From contig UQEM01000032.1 of assembly GCA_900540005.1 (NCBI GenBank), forward strand, positions 1 to 20,809: a stretch of DNA of 20,809 nucleotides. The letters run 5' to 3'. Source of the stretch: an uncultured Ruminococcus sp. GTDB lineage: Bacteria; Bacillota; Clostridia; Oscillospirales; Ruminococcaceae. This document shows, one piece after another, positions 5,423-12,633 of this stretch. The position numbers and the translations under genes were made by a program. Below the pieces are notes generated by a model that was not told the origin of the DNA, ran no database searches, and was given only the letters and a program-made list of their open reading frames with translations. Within the stretch, counting starts at the first letter, position 1. Every line of letters begins with the position of its first letter.

Positions 5423-6957
5423 TTTTTGTTTCCTACCTTCCTTTTAATTACTCCAAGCACCCAATCCTTTGAAAGTGCAAATTGCTTTGACTTAAAATAG
5501 CACACAAACAGCAGCAGATTGCTTAGAATTACGCTGATAGCAGCTTTTAAAAGTAATCCCATAACGCCGCCGAAAGGCACAAGATTGCATACAGTCAATG
5601 TCAGGAAGCAGACAATAACAGCTATTGCTGCGTCCTTGATTTCATTCAGGTAAAATTCTTTTGAACTTTCCTTAAATACTGTTTTATAGAGTATAAATGC
5701 CATCCATGGCAGTCCAATAACATTAGCCGCAACAGAAGAACCGATTACACCATAAAGTCCTATATATCCGACTGTAACAATGTTGACCAGAAGATTCAGT
5801 CCGCAGCTTAAATAACATCTCAGCATATCCTCTTTCCATATTCCTGCTGCGTCTTTATAGATGACAACTATTCGCTGAATTGTGTTTGCATAAAAATACA
5901 CGCAAAAGAGGATAACCATTCCGAATGAAAGCATAAGATCCTTGCCGACCCACAGTTCCATGAACGGCTGATACAGACAAAGCAGGCATACTGTACAGAA
6001 GGTTACTACCCAGTTATTGATAAAGCAGAACTTTTTGAAGTCAGCCATTATTTTTTTATGTGAATCAATAACAAGCGCGTTACCGATTCCGGCCTGCATA
6101 GCGTTATATATTACGATTAAAAATCCGCTGACAGAACTCATTATATAATAGTAGTTGTTATATATGGCAACTTGCGTCAATCCCAAAAATGCCGAAACGA
6201 CCAGTGTATCCGCAGCATTTACAAGAACTCCTGCAAGCTTTGTGCTCATAAGCGGGAAAATTCTCTTCTTGATGTCATGTCTTATTGAATCTTCCAATTT
6301 GCTGTATACCAGCCACTTGCTGTAATTCTTGTCAACTATGACAGAACAGCTTATATTTGATACAATGGTAAATATAGGCATTAAGACAATATACAGATAA
6401 TAGTTCGGGATCAATACCAGTACCGCGATCTGACACAGACGCATTGCAGTATTGGTAAAGAACGTGATCTTGCTCGTTATCCTGTTCAATTGCAGAGCGG
6501 AGAGCAATGACTGCTTATGTGCAAAAAGCAGGTACGAAACCGCTGTATTTGCAATGTATATGTAGTACAAAATGTATATGTTGATATCAGACGGAACATT
6601 TCCGGTTATCAAGTACTTTAAGAAAGGGGTGCATACTACACCGGCGGTTATTGTTATCAATCCGATAAGTTTATATACTTTCCTTAAAAAAGCGAGTATT
6701 GCTCCGGTAGTTGAATAATCATCATCGGCAATTGGCTTATACATGGCAAAAACTGCTGCCGAACCAAATCCAAGCTCGGTCAGGTTCAAGACCTGTAAAA
6801 TCGAGCTGAACAAGCCGCTGAGTCCCAGATACTCGGAACCAAGTTTCTTTATCAAAAAGGTTCGTACAATAAATGGCAGCAATATGGTCGATGCTTTTTC
6901 TACAGCGCCCCATATTGCTCCCGTCACCGTATTCCTCGTTCTTTCAATTACTGCCAT
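5419..6957 (-). CDS. Wzx-like polysaccharide flippase (MOP superfamily)
   Basis: About 512 residues, strongly hydrophobic, with roughly 12-14 membrane segments. The N-terminus (RTRNTVTGAIWGAVEKASTI, then FLIKKLGSEYLGLSGLFSSI) is typical of Wzx/TuaB-like lipid-linked oligosaccharide flippases, and the acidic DLTELGFGSA-like motif appears as NLTELGFGSA. These proteins move undecaprenyl-linked saccharides across the membrane. No glycosyltransferases are nearby, which is unusual for a Wzx gene. A TTG at 6963 is in frame, but the ribosome binding site (AAAGGGAGA on the minus strand, 6972-6964) is eight bases from the ATG at 6957 and only two from the TTG, so ATG 6957 is chosen. It is the first gene of the operon and overlaps the next by ATGA. 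Confidence 0.85.
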   Translation of the reverse strand: MAVIERTRNTVTGAIWGAVEKASTILLPFIVRTFLIKKLGSEYLGLSGLFSSILQVLNLTELGFGSAAVFAMYKPIADDDYSTTGAILAFLRKVYKLIGLITITAGVVCTPFLKYLITGNVPSDINIYILYYIYIANTAVSYLLFAHKQSLLSALQLNRITSKITFFTNTAMRLCQIAVLVLIPNYYLYIVLMPIFTIVSNISCSVIVDKNYSKWLVYSKLEDSIRHDIKKRIFPLMSTKLAGVLVNAADTLVVSAFLGLTQVAIYNNYYYIMSSVSGFLIVIYNAMQAGIGNALVIDSHKKIMADFKKFCFINNWVVTFCTVCLLCLYQPFMELWVGKDLMLSFGMVILFCVYFYANTIQRIVVIYKDAAGIWKEDMLRCYLSCGLNLLVNIVTVGYIGLYGVIGSSVAANVIGLPWMAFILYKTVFKESSKEFYLNEIKDAAIAVIVCFLTLTVCNLVPFGGVMGLLLKAAISVILSNLLLFVCYFKSKQFALSKDWVLGVIKRKVGNKK

Positions 6958-7046
6958 TATCAAATCTCCCTTTATGTCTTAGATTTTATATGCGGTCATA
7001 TACGCCTCATAAAACAGTTTGTGCTGCGATTGCGCATTGATAATTA

Positions 7047-7075
7047 ATTATAGCATATTTCTTTATGATTTGCAA
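7047..7075 (-). promoter_or_regulatory. Sigma-A promoter of the flippase operon
   Basis: On the minus strand TTGCAA (7075-7070) and TATAAT (7052-7047) are separated by 17 bases. The leader to ATG 6957 is about 80 bases and contains a small hairpin, TATATG-CGGT-CATATA. No TPP riboswitch core is recognisable in it. Confidence 0.75.
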
Positions 7076-7327
7076 ACATTTCATCAAAAAATATCGTATT
7101 TTCCATACTTTTACAAATGAATACCGCATTAAATCAAAAAAATACAGCACCCTTATCGGTTTTTACTGCCGCTAAGGATGTTGTAATTAATAGATTTATA
7201 TATTTAAATTCTTTTGAATCACAAATTTCATGATTTATTCTTTCCTTACGAAGTTTTTTTGTAGAAAGAAATCATTCGTTTACTTCACTCAGCAATTCAA
7301 ATTCGTATAATTGTGAATCACAAGTGA
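7076..7327. other. AT-rich intergenic stretch, no gene seen
   Basis: It separates pyrE (ending at 7328) from the flippase promoter. No coding frame or clear pyrE terminator is visible. It carries an exact 10-base direct repeat TGAATCACAA at 7215-7224 and 7314-7323; the second copy is part of a 13-base palindrome TTGTGAATCACAA (7311-7323). Confidence 0.5.
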
Positions 7328-7978
7328 TCAAACACCATAAGTGTTTCTGTATTCACGCATTTTTTCAAGATATTCCTTGCCGGGGACAATATCATTTTCG
7401 ATAGCGTTAATAATATCTTCCATGTTTACGATCGAATAAACGGTAACTCCGAAATCGCGCTTAGCTTCCTGAACAGCGGAAAGTTCGCCTGTGCCCTTTT
7501 CCATGCGGTCAACAGTAATGACCATTCCAGAAATGTCAACATTAGCGGCAGCCCTGAGCTTGGGGAGAGTTTCGCGCAGAGCCTTTCCCGAAGTCATAAC
7601 ATCATCTATAATAACGACCTTTTCGCCGTCAGTAAGTGTTTTTCCGACGAACATACCGCCCTCGCCGTGATCCTTTACTTCCTTGCGGTCAAAACAGTAT
7701 GAAACGTCAATGCCGAACTTGTTGCTGAGAGCAACTACTGCGGAAACAGCAAGCGGGATTCCCTTATAAGCAGGGCCAAAGAGAGTTTCGACAGGAATAT
7801 TATTGTCCTTTATGCACTCAGCGTAGTATTCTCCGAGCTTAGCAAGCTGTGCGCCTGTTTTGTAGTTGCCGCAGTTGATAAAGTAAGGAGCCTTTCTTCC
7901 GCTTTTGAGGGTGAATTCACCGAATGTGAGAACACCGCAGTCAACCATGAATTTTATAAAGCTTTCTTTGTAAGTCAT
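7328..7978 (-). CDS. pyrE: Orotate phosphoribosyltransferase
   Basis: A 216-residue cytosolic enzyme of de novo pyrimidine synthesis that joins orotate to PRPP to give orotidine 5'-phosphate. The PRPP-binding signature VVIIDDVMTSGKA is at 121-133, and the family segments FTLKSGRKAPYF (22-33), FGPAYKGIPLA (67-77) and FDRKEVKDHGEGG (96-108) are all present. Length is normal. A GGAGG ribosome binding site (7991-7987) precedes ATG 7978. The gene follows a zinc-ribbon gene after 68 bases and is probably read from the same promoter. Another pyrimidine gene, cytidine deaminase, lies about 1.5 kb away on the other strand; other pyr genes are absent from the window. Confidence 0.95.
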   Translation of the reverse strand: MTYKESFIKFMVDCGVLTFGEFTLKSGRKAPYFINCGNYKTGAQLAKLGEYYAECIKDNNIPVETLFGPAYKGIPLAVSAVVALSNKFGIDVSYCFDRKEVKDHGEGGMFVGKTLTDGEKVVIIDDVMTSGKALRETLPKLRAAANVDISGMVITVDRMEKGTGELSAVQEAKRDFGVTVYSIVNMEDIINAIENDIVPGKEYLEKMREYRNTYGV

Positions 7979-8046
7979 TTTATGTACCTCCGTTTATTTT
8001 TACCGCTTGCGCGGAAATCGTCTCATTAGTGCAGTAATAGTACTGT

Positions 8047-8403
8047 TTATTTTGTCTCAAAAACATATCCGCAGGTAGGACATCGCGGATAGTCGATATC
8101 CATTTCCATACCGCAGTCGGGGCAAATTTTGGAAGGCAGAATATCAACATTGTCATCAAGGTCAGCAGCGAATTTACCTACAAATCCGCCTGTAGGTCTG
8201 GTAGTTGTAAATACACCTACGAGCAGTCCACAGTCAGGGCAGTAATAGCCGAGCGTAGAATCCTGTGGCGTTTCGCAGTATTTCGTACCGTCCTTGTACC
8301 ACGCTGCCATAGGATAGGCGTAGTAGATACCTTTGTCTATGCTGTGTTGTTCCATTTTGAAATTCCCCTGAATCATCGGGCGGCGACATCTTCCGCAAAT
8401 CAC
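8047..8403 (-). CDS. Small zinc-ribbon protein (DUF6487-like)
   Basis: A 118-residue cysteine-rich protein. The first half (C3-x2-C6, MIQGNFKM, AWYKDGTK, then C55-x2-C58) looks like the DUF6487-type zinc domain, whose members begin with a CxxC followed by a short beta segment and a conserved W. The C-terminus carries a second ribbon, C94-x2-C97 and C108-x2-C111. Two zinc sites are therefore likely. Function is unknown; such small proteins are often DNA-, RNA- or protein-binding. The start is GTG at 8403, chosen because GGAGG (8415-8411) lies seven bases away. It has its own consensus promoter and lies directly upstream of pyrE. Confidence 0.75.
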   Translation of the reverse strand: MICGRCRRPMIQGNFKMEQHSIDKGIYYAYPMAAWYKDGTKYCETPQDSTLGYYCPDCGLLVGVFTTTRPTGGFVGKFAADLDDNVDILPSKICPDCGMEMDIDYPRCPTCGYVFETK

Positions 8404-8435
8404 ACAAACACCTCCGATACTGAACTGATGTAATT

Positions 8436-8465
8436 ATTATAACATGATTCCGGTGCAAATGTCAA
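8436..8465 (-). promoter_or_regulatory. Consensus promoter of the zinc-ribbon/pyrE unit
   Basis: On the minus strand TTGACA (8465-8460) and TATAAT (8441-8436) are perfect hexamers with an 18-base spacer. The -10 box lies about 32 bases upstream of the GTG start. Confidence 0.8.
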
Positions 8466-8482
8466 TGATTTGGCTCATAACA

Positions 8483-9028
8483 TTACAGTTTCATAAGCTT
8501 ACAGTTTTCTATTCCTGCGTCCCAGAAATGTTCAAGAGGGATATTTCTGCGCTGGCAGACAATACTTGAGTTCATAGCGCCGTGTCCGACAATTAGTATA
8601 TCCTGTCCCTGTGCAAGCCTCGGCTCGACCTCGTTTTTGAGGAAGTCGCCCGTTCTTGCGAAAAGCTCTTCAAAAGTTTCAGCACCTTCAGCTCCTTTGT
8701 ACTCGGCAGGATTTTCAAAAAGGGTCTTTATCGGCGAATTTTCAATCTCCGAGGCATTTTCCACGCCCTCATAGATACCGAAGCTCATTTCAAGCAGGCG
8801 GTCGTCGTGAATTATCTCGATATTCCGCCCTGCAAGGAATATTTGTGCGGTTTCCGTTGCCCTTGAAAGCGGCGAGCAGAAACAGATATCGAAATTAATG
8901 TTTTTGTATTCTAAAGCAGCTTTTCGAGCCATTTCACGGCCTGTTTCATTAAGTGGAATATCTGTCCTGCCTTGCAGCTTTCGGGCGTCATTCCAATCGG
9001 TTCTGCCATGTCTCATTATGTACAGCAT
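8483..9028 (-). CDS. Histidine phosphatase family protein (phosphoglycerate mutase-like)
   Basis: A 181-residue member of the histidine phosphatase superfamily. The catalytic RHG motif is at the N-terminus (LYIMRHGRTDWN, R6-H7-G8). The family segments LNETGREMARKAA, CFCSPLSRATETA and the second histidine in ILIVGHGAMN follow. Substrates in this family range from phosphoglycerate to nucleotides and cofactor intermediates, so no substrate is assigned. The frame is open 25 codons further upstream, but ATG 9028 begins exactly at the family N-terminus, with AGGAG at 9040-9036 seven bases away, so that start is used. It has its own promoter and ends 80 bases before the zinc-ribbon gene, across the latter's promoter. 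Confidence 0.88.
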   Translation of the reverse strand: MLYIMRHGRTDWNDARKLQGRTDIPLNETGREMARKAALEYKNINFDICFCSPLSRATETAQIFLAGRNIEIIHDDRLLEMSFGIYEGVENASEIENSPIKTLFENPAEYKGAEGAETFEELFARTGDFLKNEVEPRLAQGQDILIVGHGAMNSSIVCQRRNIPLEHFWDAGIENCKLMKL

Positions 9029-9091
9029 TTTTGATCTCCTGATTTTCCGGCAGCACCGCGATAAAAAGGAGTGCCGCCTTAATATATTATA

Positions 9092-9120
9092 AGTATAACA
9101 CATAACGAGAGATAAATCAA
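9092..9120 (-). promoter_or_regulatory. Promoter of the histidine phosphatase gene
   Basis: On the minus strand TTGATT (9120-9115) is followed after 17 bases by TATACT (9097-9092). A TATAAT overlaps further on at a longer spacing. It faces away from the promoter at 9144-9172. Confidence 0.55.
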
Positions 9121-9143
9121 TATGAGAAAACTGAGCAATGCAC

Positions 9144-9172
9144 TTGCATTTTATTTGTTTTCATGTTAGAAT
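9144..9172 (+). promoter_or_regulatory. Promoter of the DUF896-cdd-radical SAM operon
   Basis: TTGCAT (9144-9149) and TAGAAT (9167-9172) have a 17-base spacer. The transcript would start near 9179, on a hairpin AGGCAAC/GTTGCCT (9179-9210) with an inner GCAA/TTGC stem. The leader to the first gene is about 95 bases. Confidence 0.6.
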
Positions 9173-9274
9173 TATTAAAGGCAACAGGCAAGCTTTGCGC
9201 GGCGTTGCCTAAAGGATAATTTGAGAACCCGTCTGCATTTTTTGTGGAGCAGTTCTGAAAGATAGGTGAATTAA

Positions 9275-9478
9275 ATGACCCAGGAAAAGATAAACAGAAT
9301 CAACGAGTTGGCAAGAAAGGCAAAAGCCGAGGGACTTACTGAGGCTGAAAAGGACGAGCAGACAGAGCTTCGCAACGAATACAGAGCCTCTGTTACAGGA
9401 AATCTGCTCCAGCAGCTTGAAAAAACATATATAATGACCCCTGACGGTAAAAAGCATAAAGTCGGAAAGGGAAGGTGA
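9275..9478 (+). CDS. DUF896 (YnzC-like) small protein
   Basis: 67 residues, highly charged and helical. The sequence KINRINELARKAKAEGLTEA, then EKDEQTELRNEYRASVTGN, is the hallmark of the DUF896/YnzC family, in which two helices form an antiparallel hairpin. The C-terminal segment YIMTPDGKKHKVG also fits. In B. subtilis ynzC lies in the SOS-linked yneA operon, but the cellular role is not settled. A modest ribosome binding site AGGTGA lies at 9264-9269. It is the first gene of an operon, and its stop codon lies inside the ribosome binding region of cdd. Confidence 0.85.
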   Translation: MTQEKINRINELARKAKAEGLTEAEKDEQTELRNEYRASVTGNLLQQLEKTYIMTPDGKKHKVGKGR

Positions 9479-9484
9479 GAGCGC

Positions 9485-9877
9485 TTGACTAATGAAGAAC
9501 TCTTTTCTATGGCTGTAAAGGCTGCGCAGAATTCTTATAGCACGTATTCGCATTTCCGTGTCGGAGCGGCCCTGCTCACATCAGAGGGCAAGGTTTTCAC
9601 CGGCTGTAATATTGAAAATTCTTCATTCTCCCTTACCAACTGTGCAGAACGAACGGCGATTTTTAAGGCAGTTTCAGAAGGTTTCCACGATTTCAGCATG
9701 GTAGCTGTTGCAGGAAGTGCAGATGATGATTTTACAAAGCCATGTATGCCGTGCGGAGCCTGTTTGCAGGTTTTGAGTGAATTCTGCTCAGACGATTTTA
9801 CCATACTTCTTTCGAATGGAATGTTTAAGCTCTCAGAACTTATGCCCATGCGCTTTAGTGGAGAAAATATAAAATGA
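9485..9877 (+). CDS. cdd: Cytidine deaminase
   Basis: A 130-residue homotetrameric-type cytidine deaminase, converting cytidine and deoxycytidine to uridine and deoxyuridine in pyrimidine salvage. The zinc ligands C53, C90 and C93 (TNCAERTA and MPCGAC) and the catalytic E55 are present, with FRVGAALLTSEGK and CNIENSSFSLTNC around them. The start is TTG at 9485: it matches the family N-terminus, and AAGGTG at 9472-9477 is well placed. The first ATG would remove eight residues of the first helix. It is six bases after the DUF896 gene and 27 bases before the radical SAM gene. Confidence 0.93.
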   Translation: MTNEELFSMAVKAAQNSYSTYSHFRVGAALLTSEGKVFTGCNIENSSFSLTNCAERTAIFKAVSEGFHDFSMVAVAGSADDDFTKPCMPCGACLQVLSEFCSDDFTILLSNGMFKLSELMPMRFSGENIK

Positions 9878-9904
9878 CGGATAATAGATCTTGCGGAGGA
9901 TTGA

Positions 9905-11743
9905 ATGTTAAGAGAAAAAATTGAAAAGCATCTGCTTTCAGTCCAGAAGCCGTCTCGGTATATAGGCGGCGAGGTTGGAAGCATAATTAAGGATAAGTCG
10001 AAAGTGGGCGTGAGATTTGCATTCTGCTTTCCTGACACATACGATATAGGAATGTCTCACCTTGGCATGAAGATACTCTACTCGCTGACCAACATGAGAG
10101 AAAATTATTGGTGCGAGCGCGTATTTGCACCGTCTGAGGATTTTGAGACGATAATGCGCGAAAACGACATTCCGCTCTATGCTCTTGAAAGTCTTGACCC
10201 GATTCGGGACTTTGATTTTATCGGCTTCACTATGCAGTATGAGCTGTCCTATACTAATGTGCTGAATATGCTCGATCTTGCAGGAATACCTGTTTTTGCA
10301 AAAGACAGAACCGAAGAACTTACGCAAATAGTGGTTGCCGGAGGCCCATGTGTGTGTAATCCTGAACCGCTTGCCGACTTTTTCGACCTCTTCATTCTCG
10401 GCGAGGGCGAGGAAGTGAACCTTGAACTCATGGACTTGTACTTTAAAATGAAAAAACAAGGTGCTTCAAGGCTTGATTTTCTGCATAAAGCTGCACAGAT
10501 AGAGGGTATTTATGTACCGAGATTCTACAAGTTCAGCTATAAGGATGACGGAACTATTTTGAAAGTTGAGGCAACTGACGGAGCGCCGGCAGTAGTCCGC
10601 AAGAGAATAATCAGGGATCTCGACAAAGTTTTCTATCCCGATAATTTTGTTGTACCATTTACAGAAATCGTTCAGGACAGAGTTTCGGTTGAAGTCCTGC
10701 GCGGTTGCATACGCGGCTGTCGTTTTTGTCAGGCAGGTTTTATCTATCGTCCGTTCCGCGAAAAGAATGTTGACACGGTAGTTAAAGAGGCAAAGTGCCT
10801 GTGTGAGAATACAGGATATGATGAGGTTTCGCTTGCTTCACTCAGTACGAGCGATCACTCGGATATTGACCTTATGCTGACGGAGCTTATAAATTATACT
10901 GCTCAGGAGAAAATAAATCTTTCTCTTCCGTCACTAAGAATGGACAATTTCTCAGAATCGCTCCTTGAGAAGATAAAACGCGTCCGTAAGAGTGGACTTA
11001 CGTTTGCGGCAGAGGGCGGAACACAGCGTCTGCGTGACGTTATAAATAAAAATATTACCGAAGAAGAAATAATGAACACCTGCCGAATTGCTTTTGAGGG
11101 CGGATATGCAACAGTTAAACTCTACTTTATGATGGGGCTTCCGACGGAGACAGATGAAGATATCGTCGGAATTGCTGAACTTGCACAGAGAGTTGTAGAT
11201 CTGTTTTACAGTATTGAGAACAGACCAAAAGGAAAAGGCGTTCAGGTTTCTGTGAGCTGTGCGACCTTCGTGCCTAAACCGTTCACACCGTTCGAGTTTG
11301 AGCCGCAGGATACGCGTGAAATGATCGAGCATAAGCAGAAACTCCTTGTATCGGCGATAAAGTCCAAGAAAATCAGAGTGAGCTGGCATGATTCAAATGT
11401 CAGTATTCTGGAGGCGGTTCTTGCTAAAGGTGACCGCAGACTCTGCGATGTGATATACACGGCGTGGAAGAATGGCTGTAAATTTGACAGTTGGAGCGAG
11501 CATTACAAGTTCGACAAATGGATTGAAGCATTTGAAAAATGCGGGATTGACCCTGCATTCTATGCCAACAGAAGATTTGACTATGATGAGATACTGCCGT
11601 GGGATCATCTGGACTATCTTGTTTCAAAGGATTTCTTTATCCGTGAAAACAAGCGCGCTCATGAATCAAAGACCACACCGCATTGCCGAAAGCGATGTTC
11701 AGGCTGTGGAGTAAACAAAAAAGTGGGGAGGAAATGTTTTTGA
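9905..11743 (+). CDS. Radical SAM protein, TIGR03960 type with B12-binding-like N-terminus
   Basis: 612 residues. An N-terminal Rossmann-like, B12-binding-type region (about 30-240: FCFPDTYDIGMSHLG, VAGGPCVCNPEPL, FILGEGEEV) precedes a radical SAM barrel. The iron-sulphur motif is C268-x3-C272-x2-C275 (GCIRGCRFCQAGF). The C-terminus ends in a cysteine-rich tail (CRKRCSGCG). This matches the YgiQ/MiaB-like proteins classed as TIGR03960, found beside a DUF2344 gene in many Clostridia and near ribosomal genes. The reaction is unknown; RNA or cofactor modification is guessed. GGAGG at 9895-9899 supports the start. Its stop overlaps the probable start of the partner gene. Confidence 0.88.
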   Translation: MLREKIEKHLLSVQKPSRYIGGEVGSIIKDKSKVGVRFAFCFPDTYDIGMSHLGMKILYSLTNMRENYWCERVFAPSEDFETIMRENDIPLYALESLDPIRDFDFIGFTMQYELSYTNVLNMLDLAGIPVFAKDRTEELTQIVVAGGPCVCNPEPLADFFDLFILGEGEEVNLELMDLYFKMKKQGASRLDFLHKAAQIEGIYVPRFYKFSYKDDGTILKVEATDGAPAVVRKRIIRDLDKVFYPDNFVVPFTEIVQDRVSVEVLRGCIRGCRFCQAGFIYRPFREKNVDTVVKEAKCLCENTGYDEVSLASLSTSDHSDIDLMLTELINYTAQEKINLSLPSLRMDNFSESLLEKIKRVRKSGLTFAAEGGTQRLRDVINKNITEEEIMNTCRIAFEGGYATVKLYFMMGLPTETDEDIVGIAELAQRVVDLFYSIENRPKGKGVQVSVSCATFVPKPFTPFEFEPQDTREMIEHKQKLLVSAIKSKKIRVSWHDSNVSILEAVLAKGDRRLCDVIYTAWKNGCKFDSWSEHYKFDKWIEAFEKCGIDPAFYANRRFDYDEILPWDHLDYLVSKDFFIRENKRAHESKTTPHCRKRCSGCGVNKKVGRKCF

Positions 11744-12393
11744 TAAGATTGAGAGCAGTATTCGAGAAAAAAGATCGGGCAAAATATATTTCTCACCTTG
11801 ACCTTAACCGCTGTATGCTCAGGACATTCCGCCGCTCCGGACTTCCTATCTGGTATACAGAGGGATTTAATCCACATCCTTATTTTTCGTTTGCACTTGC
11901 ACTGTCGCTTGGATATGAGAGTTCATGCGAGATACTTGACTTCAACCTCAACGAGGAACTGCCCTTTGAGGAGATAAAGGACAAGCTTAATGCAGTAATG
12001 CCAAGCGGAATGAAAATCATTTCCGTTGCAGAACAGAAACTGAAAATTACGGCTATCGCTTCCGCAGAGTACAGCTTTTCGCTTGAAACGCGGTCTCCTG
12101 ATGAGCTTTATACGGAAATTCAAAAGCTTCTTTCTCAGGACAGCATACTTATTGAAAAAAAGACAAAAAAAGGTGTAAGGACAGTTGACATAAAGCCTGA
12201 TGTGAATGTGATAAGCTGCACTTGCGGCGAAAAATCGGCAGATATGGTCATGAGACTTCCTGCCGGAACTCAGACTAATTACAATCCGTCCCTATTCATT
12301 GAAGCTCTGAGAAAATCAACTGATATCCCGTTTGAAGCGGTAAAAATCTGCCGTACAGGAATTTTTTGCGAAAACGGTGAAATTTTTTCGTAA
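11740..12393 (+). CDS. Radical SAM-associated DUF2344 protein (TIGR03936)
   Basis: 217 residues from the chosen start. The N-terminal signature KKDRAKYISHLDLNRCMLRT, then FRRSGLPIWYTEGFNPHP, and FALALSLGYESSCE identify DUF2344/TIGR03936, the regular partner of TIGR03960 radical SAM proteins. Function is unknown, and the two may work as one complex. Start choice: the frame is open from ATG 11683, and another ATG is at 11734. However, GGGGAGG at 11725-11731 is only two bases from 11734 and eight from TTG 11740. TTG 11740 overlaps the radical SAM stop (TTGA), which suggests translational coupling, and gives the family N-terminus. The operon appears to end here. Confidence 0.85.
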   Translation: MIRLRAVFEKKDRAKYISHLDLNRCMLRTFRRSGLPIWYTEGFNPHPYFSFALALSLGYESSCEILDFNLNEELPFEEIKDKLNAVMPSGMKIISVAEQKLKITAIASAEYSFSLETRSPDELYTEIQKLLSQDSILIEKKTKKGVRTVDIKPDVNVISCTCGEKSADMVMRLPAGTQTNYNPSLFIEALRKSTDIPFEAVKICRTGIFCENGEIFS

Positions 12394-12399
12394 AAACAC

Positions 12400-12428
12400 T
12401 TGCAATCTGCGCAAAAGTATGGTATAAT
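12400..12428 (+). promoter_or_regulatory. Strong promoter of rplS
   Basis: TTGCAA (12400-12405), a 17-base spacer and TATAAT (12423-12428), with TGG just ahead of the -10 box as an extended -10 element. It starts a leader of about 200 bases. Confidence 0.8.
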
Positions 12429-12434
12429 ATCAAA

Positions 12435-12633
12435 GCATTTGAAATCCGTTCGGATTTTTGTGTCCGAATGAGGGTTAATGCCGAAAGACATTAAATCGGA
12501 TAGTCCGCTGCCTGCAAAGCCGATGATATAGCGGTTTGATGTGCAAAAGTGCACATACTTCTTCAAAAGTCATAATGCTGAAAAGCTTTTGCGGAACAGG
12601 TAAGAATGTTCGGAAATTTAGGAGGAAATTAAA
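12435..12633 (+). ncRNA. Structured 5' leader of rplS (candidate L19 leader)
   Basis: No gene is seen in this stretch. Two competing hairpins lie at the start: AAATCC-GTTC-GGATTT (12442-12457) and TTCGGA/TCCGAA (12449-12468), which cannot form together. Further stems are CCGCT/AGCGG (12505-12534) and a perfect TGTGCA-AAAG-TGCACA (12540-12555). At the 3' end AATTT and AAATT (12615-12630) flank the AGGAGG ribosome binding site as its loop. Firmicutes L19 mRNAs are known to carry an autoregulatory leader, and this may be such an element; I could not test the match to the published motif. Confidence 0.5.

Noticed and set aside
6958..7046. TPP riboswitch ahead of the operon with the ThiT-like gene
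   Set aside because: The conserved TPP core segments are not recognisable in the roughly 80-base leader, which is also short for that riboswitch. Only a small hairpin is seen.
9029..9103. Longer N-terminus for the histidine phosphatase
   Set aside because: The extension contains the gene's own ribosome binding site and runs up to its -10 box. The family begins at the MLYIMRHG segment, start 9028.
9179..9210. Hairpin GGCAAC/GTTGCC read as a terminator
   Set aside because: No T-run follows on the plus strand and only TTTAATAATT on the minus strand, which lies upstream of any minus-strand gene end. It more likely sits in the 5' leader of the plus-strand operon.
11683..11739. Earlier ATG starts (11683 and 11734) for the DUF2344 gene
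   Set aside because: 11683 would add 19 residues read from inside the radical SAM gene, with no family match. 11734 is two bases from the ribosome binding site. TTG 11740 fits spacing and family.
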